DNA of 64,000 nt from Bacteroidales bacterium (GTDB lineage: Bacteria; Bacteroidota; Bacteroidia; Bacteroidales; Lentimicrobiaceae). The first letter of the stretch is position 1. Each line of letters starts with the position of its first letter. The translations under genes and the position numbers were made by a program. A model generated the notes under the pieces. The model did not search any database, was not told the origin of the DNA, and was given only the letters and a program-made list of their open reading frames with translations. The DNA is taken from the NCBI GenBank assembly GCA_016709025.1, contig JADJEQ010000037.1, positions 1 to 64,000 of the forward strand. Reading direction: 5' to 3'. Of the stretch, positions 35,175-44,879 are shown piece after piece.

Positions 35175-38100
35175 TCAGGGATATGAAGCTGATACGTAAT
35201 TCGCAGAATTGTTATCTACCAGGGTCATATCTGCGGTATCGATGATTCCATCCCCATTTGCATCCGGGTTGCGATATCCACTGAGATAGGCGGCCGATCC
35301 GTTATCAACCGGGGTCATATCCGCCGTGTCGACTATTCCATCCTGGTTTACATCCCCGCCATAAAGTGCATACCATCCATCAGGCATCAAAGCCATGTTA
35401 TTTCCATAAGCTTTCGTGGCCAGATCGAAATTGTAATTTACCTGGGGAGTATTGAATGGAACGGCTGAAGCACTTACAGTTACAATACCGCTCCGATGCC
35501 GGATGGCGATATAATAATTACTGCTGTATGCAGCAGGAACGGCAAATGTGACGGTTCCATCTGTACTTAAAAGCACCTCGGCTTTTGTGAATACGATGTC
35601 TGAAAAGTTGCCGTTATCGTGCAGTTCTACAGTAATTTGATCAGCAACATCAAGGCTCCATACAGGTAATCCGGAAGCATCCAGAGATGGGTGCATCATG
35701 CCGTTAGAATCATACAATCCTTCAAGTAGTAGGTTCAGGGTTAAAAACCTTACCGGATTGAGCTGAGATTGAATAAATATGTTACGTGAGTGAATACCCG
35801 TATTATTAGCACAATAATACTGCCCCGCATAATCATCGGTAACAGGATTATTAAAGTACAGGTTTTGTGTATTGGCTCCTGAAAAGGCAATATTGCCCAC
35901 CAGATTTCCTTGCGGCCCCCACCAGGCAAAGGATGAACCGGTGAAATTAGCATCCAGTCTTATCTGACCCTGAATCGAACTGCCATTGATCAGGAAAATA
36001 TTCTGGTCGGAAGTACCATCCAGAATGGTGGAATAATTTGACCAGATACCATTGTTGTGGATATCTCCAAGAACAGTTAAGGTTAAGTTATAATTATTGT
36101 TTACAATTGAGCCATTGTTGTGGATTCCGCCCTGCACCTGAATCTCGTAATGATTGACACTACGGTTTCTTAAAACCCCATCGTTGATGATACTTCCATT
36201 AAAACCAACACCGGAACCTACCTGAACAACTCCCTTTAAAGTAACATCCGCATTAAAAACAACACCCACACAGTAGGCTCCCAGGCTGTGAAACTGAATA
36301 TCAGAACCGGCAATTACAGTATTTGACAGACTGCCGTTGAGCACTGACAAAAGGCTTCCATTGCCCAAAGAGAATGAACAGTTATTTAATTCTATGGTAG
36401 TGCCGTCAAATACTAAGTCGGTGGTCGCTATCATGCTGCCGGCAGCATTTCCATTGGTAAAGAAATCACCTTCATATCTATCCGAAAATGCTAAATAGTG
36501 AGTACCCGTCCCATTGAGAGTGGTCTGGTAGTTTCTCCATGTACCATTGTTTGTTATATTTCCTGAAATGGTCAGATATAAATAGTACCCATTGTTTTTT
36601 ACAGTCCCGTTGTTGGTAAAATTTCCGGCAACATTTATACCAAAATTATTATAAGACATATTCTGTAATGTCCCATAATTGATTACATGTCCTTTATAGT
36701 TATTGGTGCCATAAATCAGCAAAGATCCGTAAAGCTCAATCTGGGGCGCATCGATATTCATTATATACAGGTAAGCCCCACTGCCTGTGGTTACTTTTAA
36801 GGCTGGTAAAGCTGGCTTGTACAATACTCCGGAGCTGAGATAGCCCCCGCTGATGGCAATGGAGTTTCCGGTTGAAAATTCAAGGGTGTCGTTAAGGGTG
36901 ATGTTTGTTCCCATAAAACTCAGGTCAGATATTGCTATGATCCTTCCTGCAGCTGCATTCCGGGTCAGGTTGGAACATCCGAAAGGCAGGGACATCGACA
37001 ACTCCTGGTTGCCGTTTCCGTTGAGCGTGGTTAAGTAATTCGTCCAGATACCATTGTTCGCAAGATTCCCTGAAATGTTCAGATTTAAAAAGTAAGCATT
37101 GTTTTGAACGGTCCCGTTGTTGGTGAAGTTTCCGGTTATAGTCATCGTATAACTATTTTGTGGACTATTCTGCAATGTACCATAATTGATAGTATGACCT
37201 TTAAAGGTATTGGCGCCATATATCAGCAACATTCCATAAAGCTCGATCTGGGGTGCATTTACACTCATTGCATACAAGTAGGCTCCATTTTCTGTAGTTA
37301 TTTTAAGGACTGGCAAAGCAGATTTATTTAAAACACCAAAACCAATATAGCCACCGCTGATGGCAATAGAATTTCCGGTTGTAAATTCAAGGGTGTCGTT
37401 AAGGATGATACTGGTTCCGATAAAACTCAGATCTGTTATTGCCTTTATTCGCCCTGCAGCAGCATTTCTGGTCAGGTTGGAACATTCGAATGGCTGGGTC
37501 ATCGACAACTCCTGGTTGCCGGCCCCGTTGAGCGTGGTTATGTAATTCGTCCAAATGCCATTATTCGTAATATTACCCGAAATGTTCAGATATAAATAGT
37601 ACCCATTGTTTTGAACGGTCCCGTTGTTGGTAAAGCTTCCGGTTATAGTTAAAGTATAACTATTTTGTGGACTATTCTGCAATGTACCATAATTGACTAT
37701 TTCACCTTTAAAGTGATTCGTGCTGTAAATAAGCAGAGTTCCATAAAGCTCGATCAGGGGTGCATTTACATTCATTGCATACAAGTAGGCTCCATTTTCT
37801 GTGGTTATTTTAAGGACTGGCAAAGCAGCTTTATTTAAAACACCAAAACCAATATAGCCACCGTTAAGGGCAATGGAACTTCCGGTTGTAAATTCAAGAG
37901 TATCGTTCAGGGTTATGTTGGTTCCGGTAAAGTTCAGGTCTGATAATGCTTTGACCCGCCCCGTAGCAGCATTTCTGGTCAGATTGGAACATCCGAAGGG
38001 CTGGGTCATCGACAACTCCTGGTTGCCGGCCCCGTTGAGCGTGGTTATGTAATTCGTCCAACTGCCATTATTCGTAATATTACCCGAAATGTTCAGATAT

Positions 38101-38942
38101 AAATTGTACCCATTGTTTTGAACGGTGCCATTGTTGATGAAATTTCCGGTTATAGTTAAAGTATAACTATTTTGGAGACTATTTTGCAAAGTACCATTAT
38201 TGACAATTTGACCTATAAAGCTATTGGTGCTGTATATCTGTATTGTTCCATACAGATCAACCCGGGCCACATTTATATTCATTGCATTCAGGTAGGTTCC
38301 ATTGTCAGTAGTTAATACAAGGGCCGGTAAAGCAGGTTTGTACAAAACACCGCTGCTGAGAGAACCACCGCTTATGGAAAGGGAATTTCCGGTAGTAAAT
38401 CCGAGAGTATCAGAATTAAGGTTAATGTTTGTACCAACAAAGCTCAGACTGGTTGTGGCAATGGCTCTGCCTGATGTGTTATTCTTTGTAAAATTAGCGA
38501 TTGATATTAGCTGGGTTGAGGCTATTTGCTGATTTGCGCTACCTGTAAGCGTAAGCGTATAATTCGACATGATACCATAATTGCCAACGTTACCATTAAC
38601 ATTAAGTGATAAAGAATAACCGGTATTGTTGCTTATAGTACCATGGTTCGTAAGATTCCCATTTATTGTCAGGGTATAATTATTTGCAATATAGTTCTGC
38701 AAAACACCTCCGGTTGCAATAATAATATTATTGCATGCATTACCATTTACATGAACTATTGACACGATCTCCACATTGTCGGCTGCTCCGGGAACAATTC
38801 CGCCCACCCAGGTTGTTCCGGAAGACCATATTCCGCCTCCAGGAGCAGAGACTATTTGTGATTCTGCAATGAGAGGGTTCAATGTTGCAATTAGCAAGCC
38901 TAAAAGCAGATAAAAAACTGAATTTGTTAAGAAATTTTTCAT
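35175..38942 (-). CDS. Giant surface repeat protein 2 with dockerin-like C-terminal module
   Basis: About 1255 residues from the ATG at 38942 (MKNFLTNSVFYLLL), with a signal peptide ending near IAESQ. The opening GIWSSGTTWVGGIVPG is the same as in the paralogue. Five repeat units of ~169 residues follow; the central ones are nearly identical to each other even at base level, pointing to recent expansion. The C-terminal ~195 residues are the shared module (LTLNLLLEGLYD, then DVNQDGIVDTAD and DANGDGIIDTAD, end VSASYP). Base identity with protein 1 is highest in this module, so both come from a recent gene duplication. Surface adhesin role inferred; no enzymatic motif seen. Confidence 0.88.
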   Translation of the reverse strand: MKNFLTNSVFYLLLGLLIATLNPLIAESQIVSAPGGGIWSSGTTWVGGIVPGAADNVEIVSIVHVNGNACNNIIIATGGVLQNYIANNYTLTINGNLTNHGTISNNTGYSLSLNVNGNVGNYGIMSNYTLTLTGSANQQIASTQLISIANFTKNNTSGRAIATTSLSFVGTNINLNSDTLGFTTGNSLSISGGSLSSGVLYKPALPALVLTTDNGTYLNAMNINVARVDLYGTIQIYSTNSFIGQIVNNGTLQNSLQNSYTLTITGNFINNGTVQNNGYNLYLNISGNITNNGSWTNYITTLNGAGNQELSMTQPFGCSNLTRNAATGRVKALSDLNFTGTNITLNDTLEFTTGSSIALNGGYIGFGVLNKAALPVLKITTENGAYLYAMNVNAPLIELYGTLLIYSTNHFKGEIVNYGTLQNSPQNSYTLTITGSFTNNGTVQNNGYYLYLNISGNITNNGIWTNYITTLNGAGNQELSMTQPFECSNLTRNAAAGRIKAITDLSFIGTSIILNDTLEFTTGNSIAISGGYIGFGVLNKSALPVLKITTENGAYLYAMSVNAPQIELYGMLLIYGANTFKGHTINYGTLQNSPQNSYTMTITGNFTNNGTVQNNAYFLNLNISGNLANNGIWTNYLTTLNGNGNQELSMSLPFGCSNLTRNAAAGRIIAISDLSFMGTNITLNDTLEFSTGNSIAISGGYLSSGVLYKPALPALKVTTGSGAYLYIMNIDAPQIELYGSLLIYGTNNYKGHVINYGTLQNMSYNNFGINVAGNFTNNGTVKNNGYYLYLTISGNITNNGTWRNYQTTLNGTGTHYLAFSDRYEGDFFTNGNAAGSMIATTDLVFDGTTIELNNCSFSLGNGSLLSVLNGSLSNTVIAGSDIQFHSLGAYCVGVVFNADVTLKGVVQVGSGVGFNGSIINDGVLRNRSVNHYEIQVQGGIHNNGSIVNNNYNLTLTVLGDIHNNGIWSNYSTILDGTSDQNIFLINGSSIQGQIRLDANFTGSSFAWWGPQGNLVGNIAFSGANTQNLYFNNPVTDDYAGQYYCANNTGIHSRNIFIQSQLNPVRFLTLNLLLEGLYDSNGMMHPSLDASGLPVWSLDVADQITVELHDNGNFSDIVFTKAEVLLSTDGTVTFAVPAAYSSNYYIAIRHRSGIVTVSASAVPFNTPQVNYNFDLATKAYGNNMALMPDGWYALYGGDVNQDGIVDTADMTPVDNGSAAYLSGYRNPDANGDGIIDTADMTLVDNNSANYVSASYP
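36590..38160 (-). repeat. ~507-bp near-identical coding tandem repeats in surface protein 2
   Basis: Marker phrases (CCCGTTGTTGGTAAA and variants) recur near 36610, 37120, 37620 and 38130, one unit each about 507 bases. Long stretches, such as that near 37505 and 38005 (CGACAACTCCTGGTTGCCGG), are the same in neighbouring units. Confidence 0.85.
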
Positions 38943-38978
38943 AACATAATTTTTAAAATGACGGGGTCTGAAGAAAAA

Positions 38979-39005
38979 CAAAAATAATGATTTTAGACAA
39001 ATCAA
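38979..39005 (-). promoter_or_regulatory. Candidate promoter of surface protein 2
   Basis: TATTTTTG (38986-38979) matches TAnnTTTG exactly; a TTG lies 16 bases upstream (39005-39003), slightly short of usual spacing. It is placed like the element in front of surface protein 1. Confidence 0.4.
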
Positions 39006-39238
39006 TCGATATTTTTAGAAGATATTTCATATTTAAGAATATCGATTTGATTCATACTTAAAAAGAACTATATCAAAGGGCCCAAAATTAAGAATCCCCT
39101 TGTTTCGCCAGTAATTTCAGGAAAGTTCCATTCACTTAATCCGGAGAGCATAAAACACATTTAGCCCATCGCACCCCAGGGGAAACTCCTCAAAATCCTG
39201 CCAATTTTGGTGGAAGGTTAAGGAGCATGAGAACGGGA

Positions 39239-39286
39239 AATTATAAATGTTGGGAAACCAAATGTTGTATCCCAACCCTTATAATT
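39239..39286. terminator. Hairpin after surface protein 3
   Basis: AATTATAA-AT-GTTGGGA pairs with TCCCAAC-CC-TTATAATT around a 14-base loop. It lies 17 bases beyond the stop at 39303. The T tract is weak, so termination is probable but not sure. Confidence 0.6.
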
Positions 39287-39302
39287 AATAAACCATACAA
39301 AA

Positions 39303-42300
39303 TCAGGGATAAGCAGCTGATACATAATTCGCTGAATTATTGTCTACCAAAGTCATATCACCAGTATCAATGATACCATCACCATTTGCATCCGGGTTGC
39401 GATATCCACTGAGATAAGCTGCCGATCCATTATCAACCGGGGTCATATCCGCAGTGTCAACAATTCCATCCTGGTTAACATCTCCGCCATATAACGCATA
39501 CCATCCATCGGGCATTAATGCCAGGTTATTTCCGAAAGCCTTTGCGGCAAGATCGAAATTGTAGCTGACCTGAGGGGTATTAAACGGCACAGGCGTAGCA
39601 CTATACGTTATTATGCCACTCCGGTGTCTGATGGCAATGTAGTAGCTGCTGCTGTATGCAGCCGGAACAGCCAGTGAAATTGCTCCACTGGTGCTGAGGA
39701 GTAACTCATCTTTTAAAAAAACTATGTTTTCAGTATTTGCCTGATCATGCAATTCAACGGTTATCTGATCCGCAATTTCCGAGCTCCATACCGGAACTCC
39801 GGCGGCATCAAGCGATGGATTCATAAGACCGTTTGAATTATATAAGCCTTCAAGTAAAAGGTTCAGAGTTAATGTTCTGACCGGATTGAGCTGAGATTGA
39901 ATAAAAACATTGCGTGAATGGGTTCCAAGGTTATTAACACAATAGTACTGCCCTGCATAAGGATCGGTTACAGGATTGAGGAACCGAAGTATCTGTGTAT
40001 TTGCACCTGAAAAGAGTGCATTGCCAACCAGGTTGCCCTGTGGCCCCCACCAAACAAACGTAGAACCGGAAAAATTGGCTTCTAACCTTATCTGCCCCTG
40101 TATCGGATTGCCGTTAATCAGAAAAATATTCTGGTCGGATGTTCCGTCAAGCGTGGTGAGTAGATTTGACCAGATTCCGTTGTTGGAAATATCTCCAAGG
40201 ACAGTAATGGTAAAACTATTAACATTGTTTGTAATTGATCCGTTGTTTTCAATACCTCCCTGAACCAGAATTGAATAACTGGTTATCCTGCGATTTCTGA
40301 AAACACCTTCATTGACTATACTTCCGTTAAAACCCACACCTGTTCCTGCCTCAAATACCCCGTGCAAAGTTACATCACTGGCAAAAACCACAGTCTGGCA
40401 GTAAGCACCGAGGCTGTGAAAATGAATGTCGGTTCCTGAAACAGTCGTTTCAAGCAGTGAACCATTCATAACAGAAAGCCGGCTTCCGGTAGCAACGGTA
40501 AAAGAACTGTAATTCAAATCAACAGCAGTTCCGTCGAAGGTTACATCGGTCGTGGAAATCATGCTGCCAGCAGCGTTGTTGTTTACAAAAGACTCACCTT
40601 CAAATCTGTTCGTAAATGCAAGATAATGAATATTCGTCCCTGTCAACGTTGTTTCCCTGTTTTCCCAGATTCCATTGTTGGTTACATTGCCGGATAAATA
40701 GAGGAAAAAATCATTGACATTGTCCTGAATGGTTCCGTTATTGGTAATACTGCCGGTTACGTTTAATGTGTAATTCGTCGTTGATCTGTTCTGTATAGTT
40801 CCGAAATTAAGTATGTCGCATTTGAAGAGATTCGAATTCCCAAATATTTGAATTGTTCCATAAAATTCAGCCTGAGGTGAATCTATAATCAGGGCATTTA
40901 TATGGTTTCCATTGCCTCCGGTTATTTTAATTGCCGGCAACGAAGATTTATACAAAACACCCGAATATAAACTACCGCCGCTCATTGAAATTGAATTTCC
41001 GGTTGTGAATTCGAGTGTATCGTAGAGGGTGATGTTTGTTCCTGTGAAACTAATTCCAGAAATGGCCTTTACCCTTCCGGCCCCTGCATTTCTTGTAAGG
41101 TTGAAACATCCGACAGGCTGGGACATTGATAGTTCCTGATTCCCGCTTCCATTAAGGGTGGTTGAGTGATTCGTCCAGGTGCCGTTATTAACCATATTAC
41201 CTGAAATGTTCAGATAGAAATCATTCACATAGTTCGTAATTGTCCCGTTGTTGGTAAGACTTCCGGTTACCGTTAACGTGTAATTGGTAGGTGAATTGTT
41301 CCTCAATGTGCCATAATTGACTATATGACCTTTAAAAATATTTTGGTTCCCAGCAATTAGTAAACTTCCGTTTAACTCAGTCATAACCGCATCGATCGTA
41401 AATGTATTGGCATAGGTTCCATTGCCGGCAGTCAACTGAATGGCGGGCAATGAAGATTTGTACATAACGCCGTAATTAAAGCTGCCACCGCTCATCGAGA
41501 TTGAATTTCCGGTTGTAAATTCGAGGGTGTCATACAATGTAATGTTTGTCCCGATGAAACTCAGGCCTGATGTGGCTTTGGCTCTCCCTATACCCGCATT
41601 CCTGATAAGATTTGCACCTCCAAAAGCCTGGGTCATTGACAACTCCTGGTTTCCGCTACCGTTGAGGGTAGTTGATTGATTTGTCCAGGTGCCGTTATTA
41701 ACCAGATTCCCCGAAATATTCAGATAGAAATCATTCACATAGTTCGTAATTGTCCCGTTGTTGGTAAGACTTCCGGTAACCGTTAAAGTGTAATTCGTAG
41801 CTGAACTATTCTTTAATGTGCCATAATTAACTATATGACCTTTAAAGTTATTTTGGTTTCCAAAAATCAGCAAAGTTCCGTGTAACTCAGTCAAAGGCCC
41901 ATCAATGATTAATGCACTCGCATAAGTACCATTATCTGAATTGATCTGAAGCGCAGGCAGTGCAGACTTGTACAAAACGCCTGAACTAAAATATCCCCCA
42001 TTCATCGTAAGAACGTTTCCGGATGTAAATTCAAGGGTATCATTCAAACTAAAGTTTGTCCCAATGAAACTCAGAGCCGTCGTAGCTTTAACTCTTCCAC
42101 CGGTAGCAATCTTATTCATTGTCGAAATTGACATTGGTTGGGAAGAAGCAATTTCATGGTCAGAAGAACCTGCAAATGACAGAGTGCTGTTTGACCAGGC
42201 ACCGTTGTTGGTTATATCGCCATATATGCCCAGGTTAAACCCATTCATGGTATTGTTGGTGATAATCCCTTCGTTGGTAAGATTGCCGAAAACTGTCAAC

Positions 42301-42575
42301 AGATAGTTTGTTGCAGAAGAATTCTGAAGCACTCCGGTGTTTGTAATCTGAATGTTATTACAGGCAGCCGAATTTGAATTAACGCTCACCGTTGATTCAA
42401 TAATAACATCGTTTGCCGGGCCGGGGACCGTTTCTCCAATCCAGGTTGACGGGGAAGTCCAGTTTCCTCCTCCCGGAGCGGAAACTATCTGAGATGTCAC
42501 ATAAAATGGCGTTACGATAGTTATCAGCAAGCCTGTGAACAGATAAAAGAGAAAATTTGTAAATAGATTTTTCAT
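39303..42575 (-). CDS. Giant surface repeat protein 3 with dockerin-like C-terminal module
   Basis: About 1090 residues from the ATG at 42575 (MKNLFTNFLFYLF), signal peptide ending near YVTSQ. It has the opening GNWTSPSTWIGETVPG and about three ~170-residue units (GSLTNNGTITNYVNDFYLNI, SGNLVNNGTWTN), one fewer than its neighbours. The C-terminal module is the same (LTLNLLLEGLYN, DVNQDGIVDTAD, DANGDGIIDTGD, end VSAAYP). Identity with proteins 1 and 2 drops in the repeats but stays high in the module. The region before its ATG differs from the others. Likely surface protein. Confidence 0.88.
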   Translation of the reverse strand: MKNLFTNFLFYLFTGLLITIVTPFYVTSQIVSAPGGGNWTSPSTWIGETVPGPANDVIIESTVSVNSNSAACNNIQITNTGVLQNSSATNYLLTVFGNLTNEGIITNNTMNGFNLGIYGDITNNGAWSNSTLSFAGSSDHEIASSQPMSISTMNKIATGGRVKATTALSFIGTNFSLNDTLEFTSGNVLTMNGGYFSSGVLYKSALPALQINSDNGTYASALIIDGPLTELHGTLLIFGNQNNFKGHIVNYGTLKNSSATNYTLTVTGSLTNNGTITNYVNDFYLNISGNLVNNGTWTNQSTTLNGSGNQELSMTQAFGGANLIRNAGIGRAKATSGLSFIGTNITLYDTLEFTTGNSISMSGGSFNYGVMYKSSLPAIQLTAGNGTYANTFTIDAVMTELNGSLLIAGNQNIFKGHIVNYGTLRNNSPTNYTLTVTGSLTNNGTITNYVNDFYLNISGNMVNNGTWTNHSTTLNGSGNQELSMSQPVGCFNLTRNAGAGRVKAISGISFTGTNITLYDTLEFTTGNSISMSGGSLYSGVLYKSSLPAIKITGGNGNHINALIIDSPQAEFYGTIQIFGNSNLFKCDILNFGTIQNRSTTNYTLNVTGSITNNGTIQDNVNDFFLYLSGNVTNNGIWENRETTLTGTNIHYLAFTNRFEGESFVNNNAAGSMISTTDVTFDGTAVDLNYSSFTVATGSRLSVMNGSLLETTVSGTDIHFHSLGAYCQTVVFASDVTLHGVFEAGTGVGFNGSIVNEGVFRNRRITSYSILVQGGIENNGSITNNVNSFTITVLGDISNNGIWSNLLTTLDGTSDQNIFLINGNPIQGQIRLEANFSGSTFVWWGPQGNLVGNALFSGANTQILRFLNPVTDPYAGQYYCVNNLGTHSRNVFIQSQLNPVRTLTLNLLLEGLYNSNGLMNPSLDAAGVPVWSSEIADQITVELHDQANTENIVFLKDELLLSTSGAISLAVPAAYSSSYYIAIRHRSGIITYSATPVPFNTPQVSYNFDLAAKAFGNNLALMPDGWYALYGGDVNQDGIVDTADMTPVDNGSAAYLSGYRNPDANGDGIIDTGDMTLVDNNSANYVSAAYP
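40720..41800 (-). repeat. ~510-bp coding tandem repeats in surface protein 3
   Basis: Phrases around GTTCGTAATTGTCCCGTTGTTGG recur near 41750 and 41240, with a diverged copy near 40735; spacing about 505-510 bases. Confidence 0.75.
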
Positions 42576-42692
42576 AGCATATTGTTTTTTTGTGATTAAT
42601 ATGAAATCTGAAAATAAATAAACCTCCATCATACCCGTAGTCAACTACATAACATAATAATCAGGTCAGCCGGATGCCACGATTCTATATCT

Positions 42693-44879
42693 TCATGGAT
42701 ATAAAGCCCCGGCAAAACCTGCGGAATTGTTTTCCGTTTCTGTTAAATCGGCAGTATCAACAATACCATCTCCGTTAACATCTGAAGCTATGTATCCAGC
42801 CTGAAAGTCTGCCGAATCGTTCTCCACCAGAGTCAGATCCATCGTATCCACAATTCCGTCCTGATTAACATCCCCGCCAAAAACAGCCCACCAGCCATCC
42901 GGCATTAAAATCAGATTATTGCCGTATGCCTGTGTGTCAATATTAAAATTGAATTCTATTGTTGAATCTGAAAATAATACCGGCAAGGCGCTGACGGTTT
43001 CAATACTGTTGCGGTGTTTTATAACAAGATAAAAGTTTCCGGAAATATTGCCGGGAATCTCCACAACAGCAATACCGTCGGTATGCAGATCAACATCCTG
43101 CACCGACAGAATGGTGTTCTGAAAATTTCCGCTTTCATGCAGTTCGATGGTAATCCTGTCGGCAATATCTGCCCCCCAGTGTGCATTTCCGGTTTCATCC
43201 AGGGCAGGACGCATTGTTCCGTTTCCGTTATAAAGTCCCTGAAGTAATACGCTCAGATTTAATATTTTGGTTTGCAGACCTTCCTGGGATATCGTTACAA
43301 AAACAGGAGGGAGGCCGGAAGCTATTACAGATATTTCCGCAATTCTGGACGCTGCTGCCGGGTTCGCATCATAAACAGCCGCGATTGATCCATCCCCAAA
43401 TCCGGATGAATTCACCGTACACCATTCCTGATTACTCAATGCGGTCCAATCCGTGTTTGAGATAACCAAAAATTCAGCGCTGCCGGATGCGGCTGCAACA
43501 TCAATGTTTAGAGGTGTTACCGATAAAACAGCCTGAAACGGATCTATCGTAATCAAAACACTGTCAGAAACTGTTTCCAGACCCAGATCATCGGTTGCCC
43601 TGGCTGTCAGGTAGTAAGTTCCGGGTATTACTGGTATCCAGGTCGTGGTGTATGGGGGGATGGCATCCTGCCCGATCGGTTCATTATCAATATAAAAATC
43701 AACCAGGGCAACGGTTCCATCAATATCGGAAGCATCGGCGAATACCGGTATTTCCGACCCTGCAGTGAAGATCCCGCCATTTAAAGGATAGGTTATTGCC
43801 ACCAGCGGAGGTTGTGCAACTCCTGAGATAAAAACAGGGGAAGAAATTGCTTCATCTCCGTCGGCTTCTGTTACACGGGCATAAAAGTAGTCGCCATCGG
43901 CACAACTGAAATTACCGGATACAATAGGGTGTGTTAAGCCCGGTGTCCATGACTGAATCACAACCCCGTTTTTCAGTAGATCAATGTCTGATATTATTTC
44001 ATTATCCACATCAAATGCCTGAATCTCTATATCCCACGATCCTCCCAGGATCGTGGAACCCATCTCATTCCCATTAATTGTGAATGAAAGTACCAGATTT
44101 TTATCCAGGGTGGAGAAAAACCGTCTCTCCAAAATTGCACTGAAAATCTCAGAACGCGTTTTAGCAGGAGCCAATATACCCATTCTCCATGGCGTCGCAG
44201 TCCCCCAGGAGGCAGTATGATTGTCGTCACCACCGGCTGCCCCGATTTTCCAGCCCCTTAAAAGTGCTTCATCAAAATAACCCTTATTCCCGTCGTTATT
44301 ATAATATCCGTTGTTATAGTAATACTTGCTGAATCCGTCATGATCATTCCAAAGCTCCAAACCAACAAATTTAGAGCACGGAGAATCGGTAAAATGGTCA
44401 AATTCTGAGAAAGCAAAAGGATCCCAGCCCGGATGGTTGAAAAAAGCAGCTCCATTGCGGGCATTCAGCCAGTTAATCAACCCGTCAAACGTGTTGGTAG
44501 GTGAGGTGTTTGAACAATAATCCTCTGTGTTAATCACATTAACGTGGCCATCACTGAAATAGGTGGTCCATTCAAATCCATAAAATGCGGCAAATACGCT
44601 GTCTTCATTGTAAAGATTGGCTGTGGTCTTTATCAGGAGCCATTCTGCTGCATTCATCAGGTTGGAATGGTCGGAAAGACCGAAAAAGTCGAGTTGCGCC
44701 ACATTTTTTGCATAATTATATGCCTCATCGGGCGTACCCTCACCATCCGATACATTCGAATGGTTGTGCAGGCTACCGTAGTATACATTAAAACCATCAA
44801 CGGAAGGCTGAGGAATTGCAGAAATTGGTAAAAGCAACATCAGAAACATGAAAACAAAGAATGAACCGGTCGCTTTCAT
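42693..44879 (-). CDS. Exported CehA/PHP-type metallohydrolase with Ig-like, BACON and dockerin-like module
   Basis: About 728 residues from the ATG at 44879 (MKATGSFFVFMFLML). After the signal peptide comes a PHP-fold domain (about 30-330): YGSLHNHSNVSDGEG with His38/His40, FFGLSDHSN, FFNHPGWDP and GAAGGDDNH supply metal ligands. An Ig-like domain (AITYPLNGGIF to DLGLETVSDS) and a BACON domain (LSVTPLNIDVAA to ISQEG) follow. The last ~190 residues are the same module as in the three giant proteins (LNLSVLLQGLYN, DVNQDGIVDTMD, DVNGDGIVDTAD, end AGALYP). CehA-like enzymes hydrolyse phosphoesters or other esters; the substrate here is unknown. It starts 118 bases before (42693) surface protein 3's ATG, on the same strand. 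Confidence 0.88.
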   Translation of the reverse strand: MKATGSFFVFMFLMLLLPISAIPQPSVDGFNVYYGSLHNHSNVSDGEGTPDEAYNYAKNVAQLDFFGLSDHSNLMNAAEWLLIKTTANLYNEDSVFAAFYGFEWTTYFSDGHVNVINTEDYCSNTSPTNTFDGLINWLNARNGAAFFNHPGWDPFAFSEFDHFTDSPCSKFVGLELWNDHDGFSKYYYNNGYYNNDGNKGYFDEALLRGWKIGAAGGDDNHTASWGTATPWRMGILAPAKTRSEIFSAILERRFFSTLDKNLVLSFTINGNEMGSTILGGSWDIEIQAFDVDNEIISDIDLLKNGVVIQSWTPGLTHPIVSGNFSCADGDYFYARVTEADGDEAISSPVFISGVAQPPLVAITYPLNGGIFTAGSEIPVFADASDIDGTVALVDFYIDNEPIGQDAIPPYTTTWIPVIPGTYYLTARATDDLGLETVSDSVLITIDPFQAVLSVTPLNIDVAAASGSAEFLVISNTDWTALSNQEWCTVNSSGFGDGSIAAVYDANPAAASRIAEISVIASGLPPVFVTISQEGLQTKILNLSVLLQGLYNGNGTMRPALDETGNAHWGADIADRITIELHESGNFQNTILSVQDVDLHTDGIAVVEIPGNISGNFYLVIKHRNSIETVSALPVLFSDSTIEFNFNIDTQAYGNNLILMPDGWWAVFGGDVNQDGIVDTMDLTLVENDSADFQAGYIASDVNGDGIVDTADLTETENNSAGFAGALYP

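Larger units (their letters stand above)
38943..39302. other. Intergenic region between surface proteins 2 and 3
   Basis: 360 bases holding the candidate promoter of protein 2 (38979-39005) and the terminator-like hairpin of protein 3 (39239-39286). No gene. Confidence 0.5.

Noticed and set aside
31036..44879. Cellulosome on the basis of dockerin-like loops
   Set aside because: No cohesin, scaffoldin or glycoside hydrolase with the loops is visible; the module is larger than a dockerin and includes a separate beta domain.
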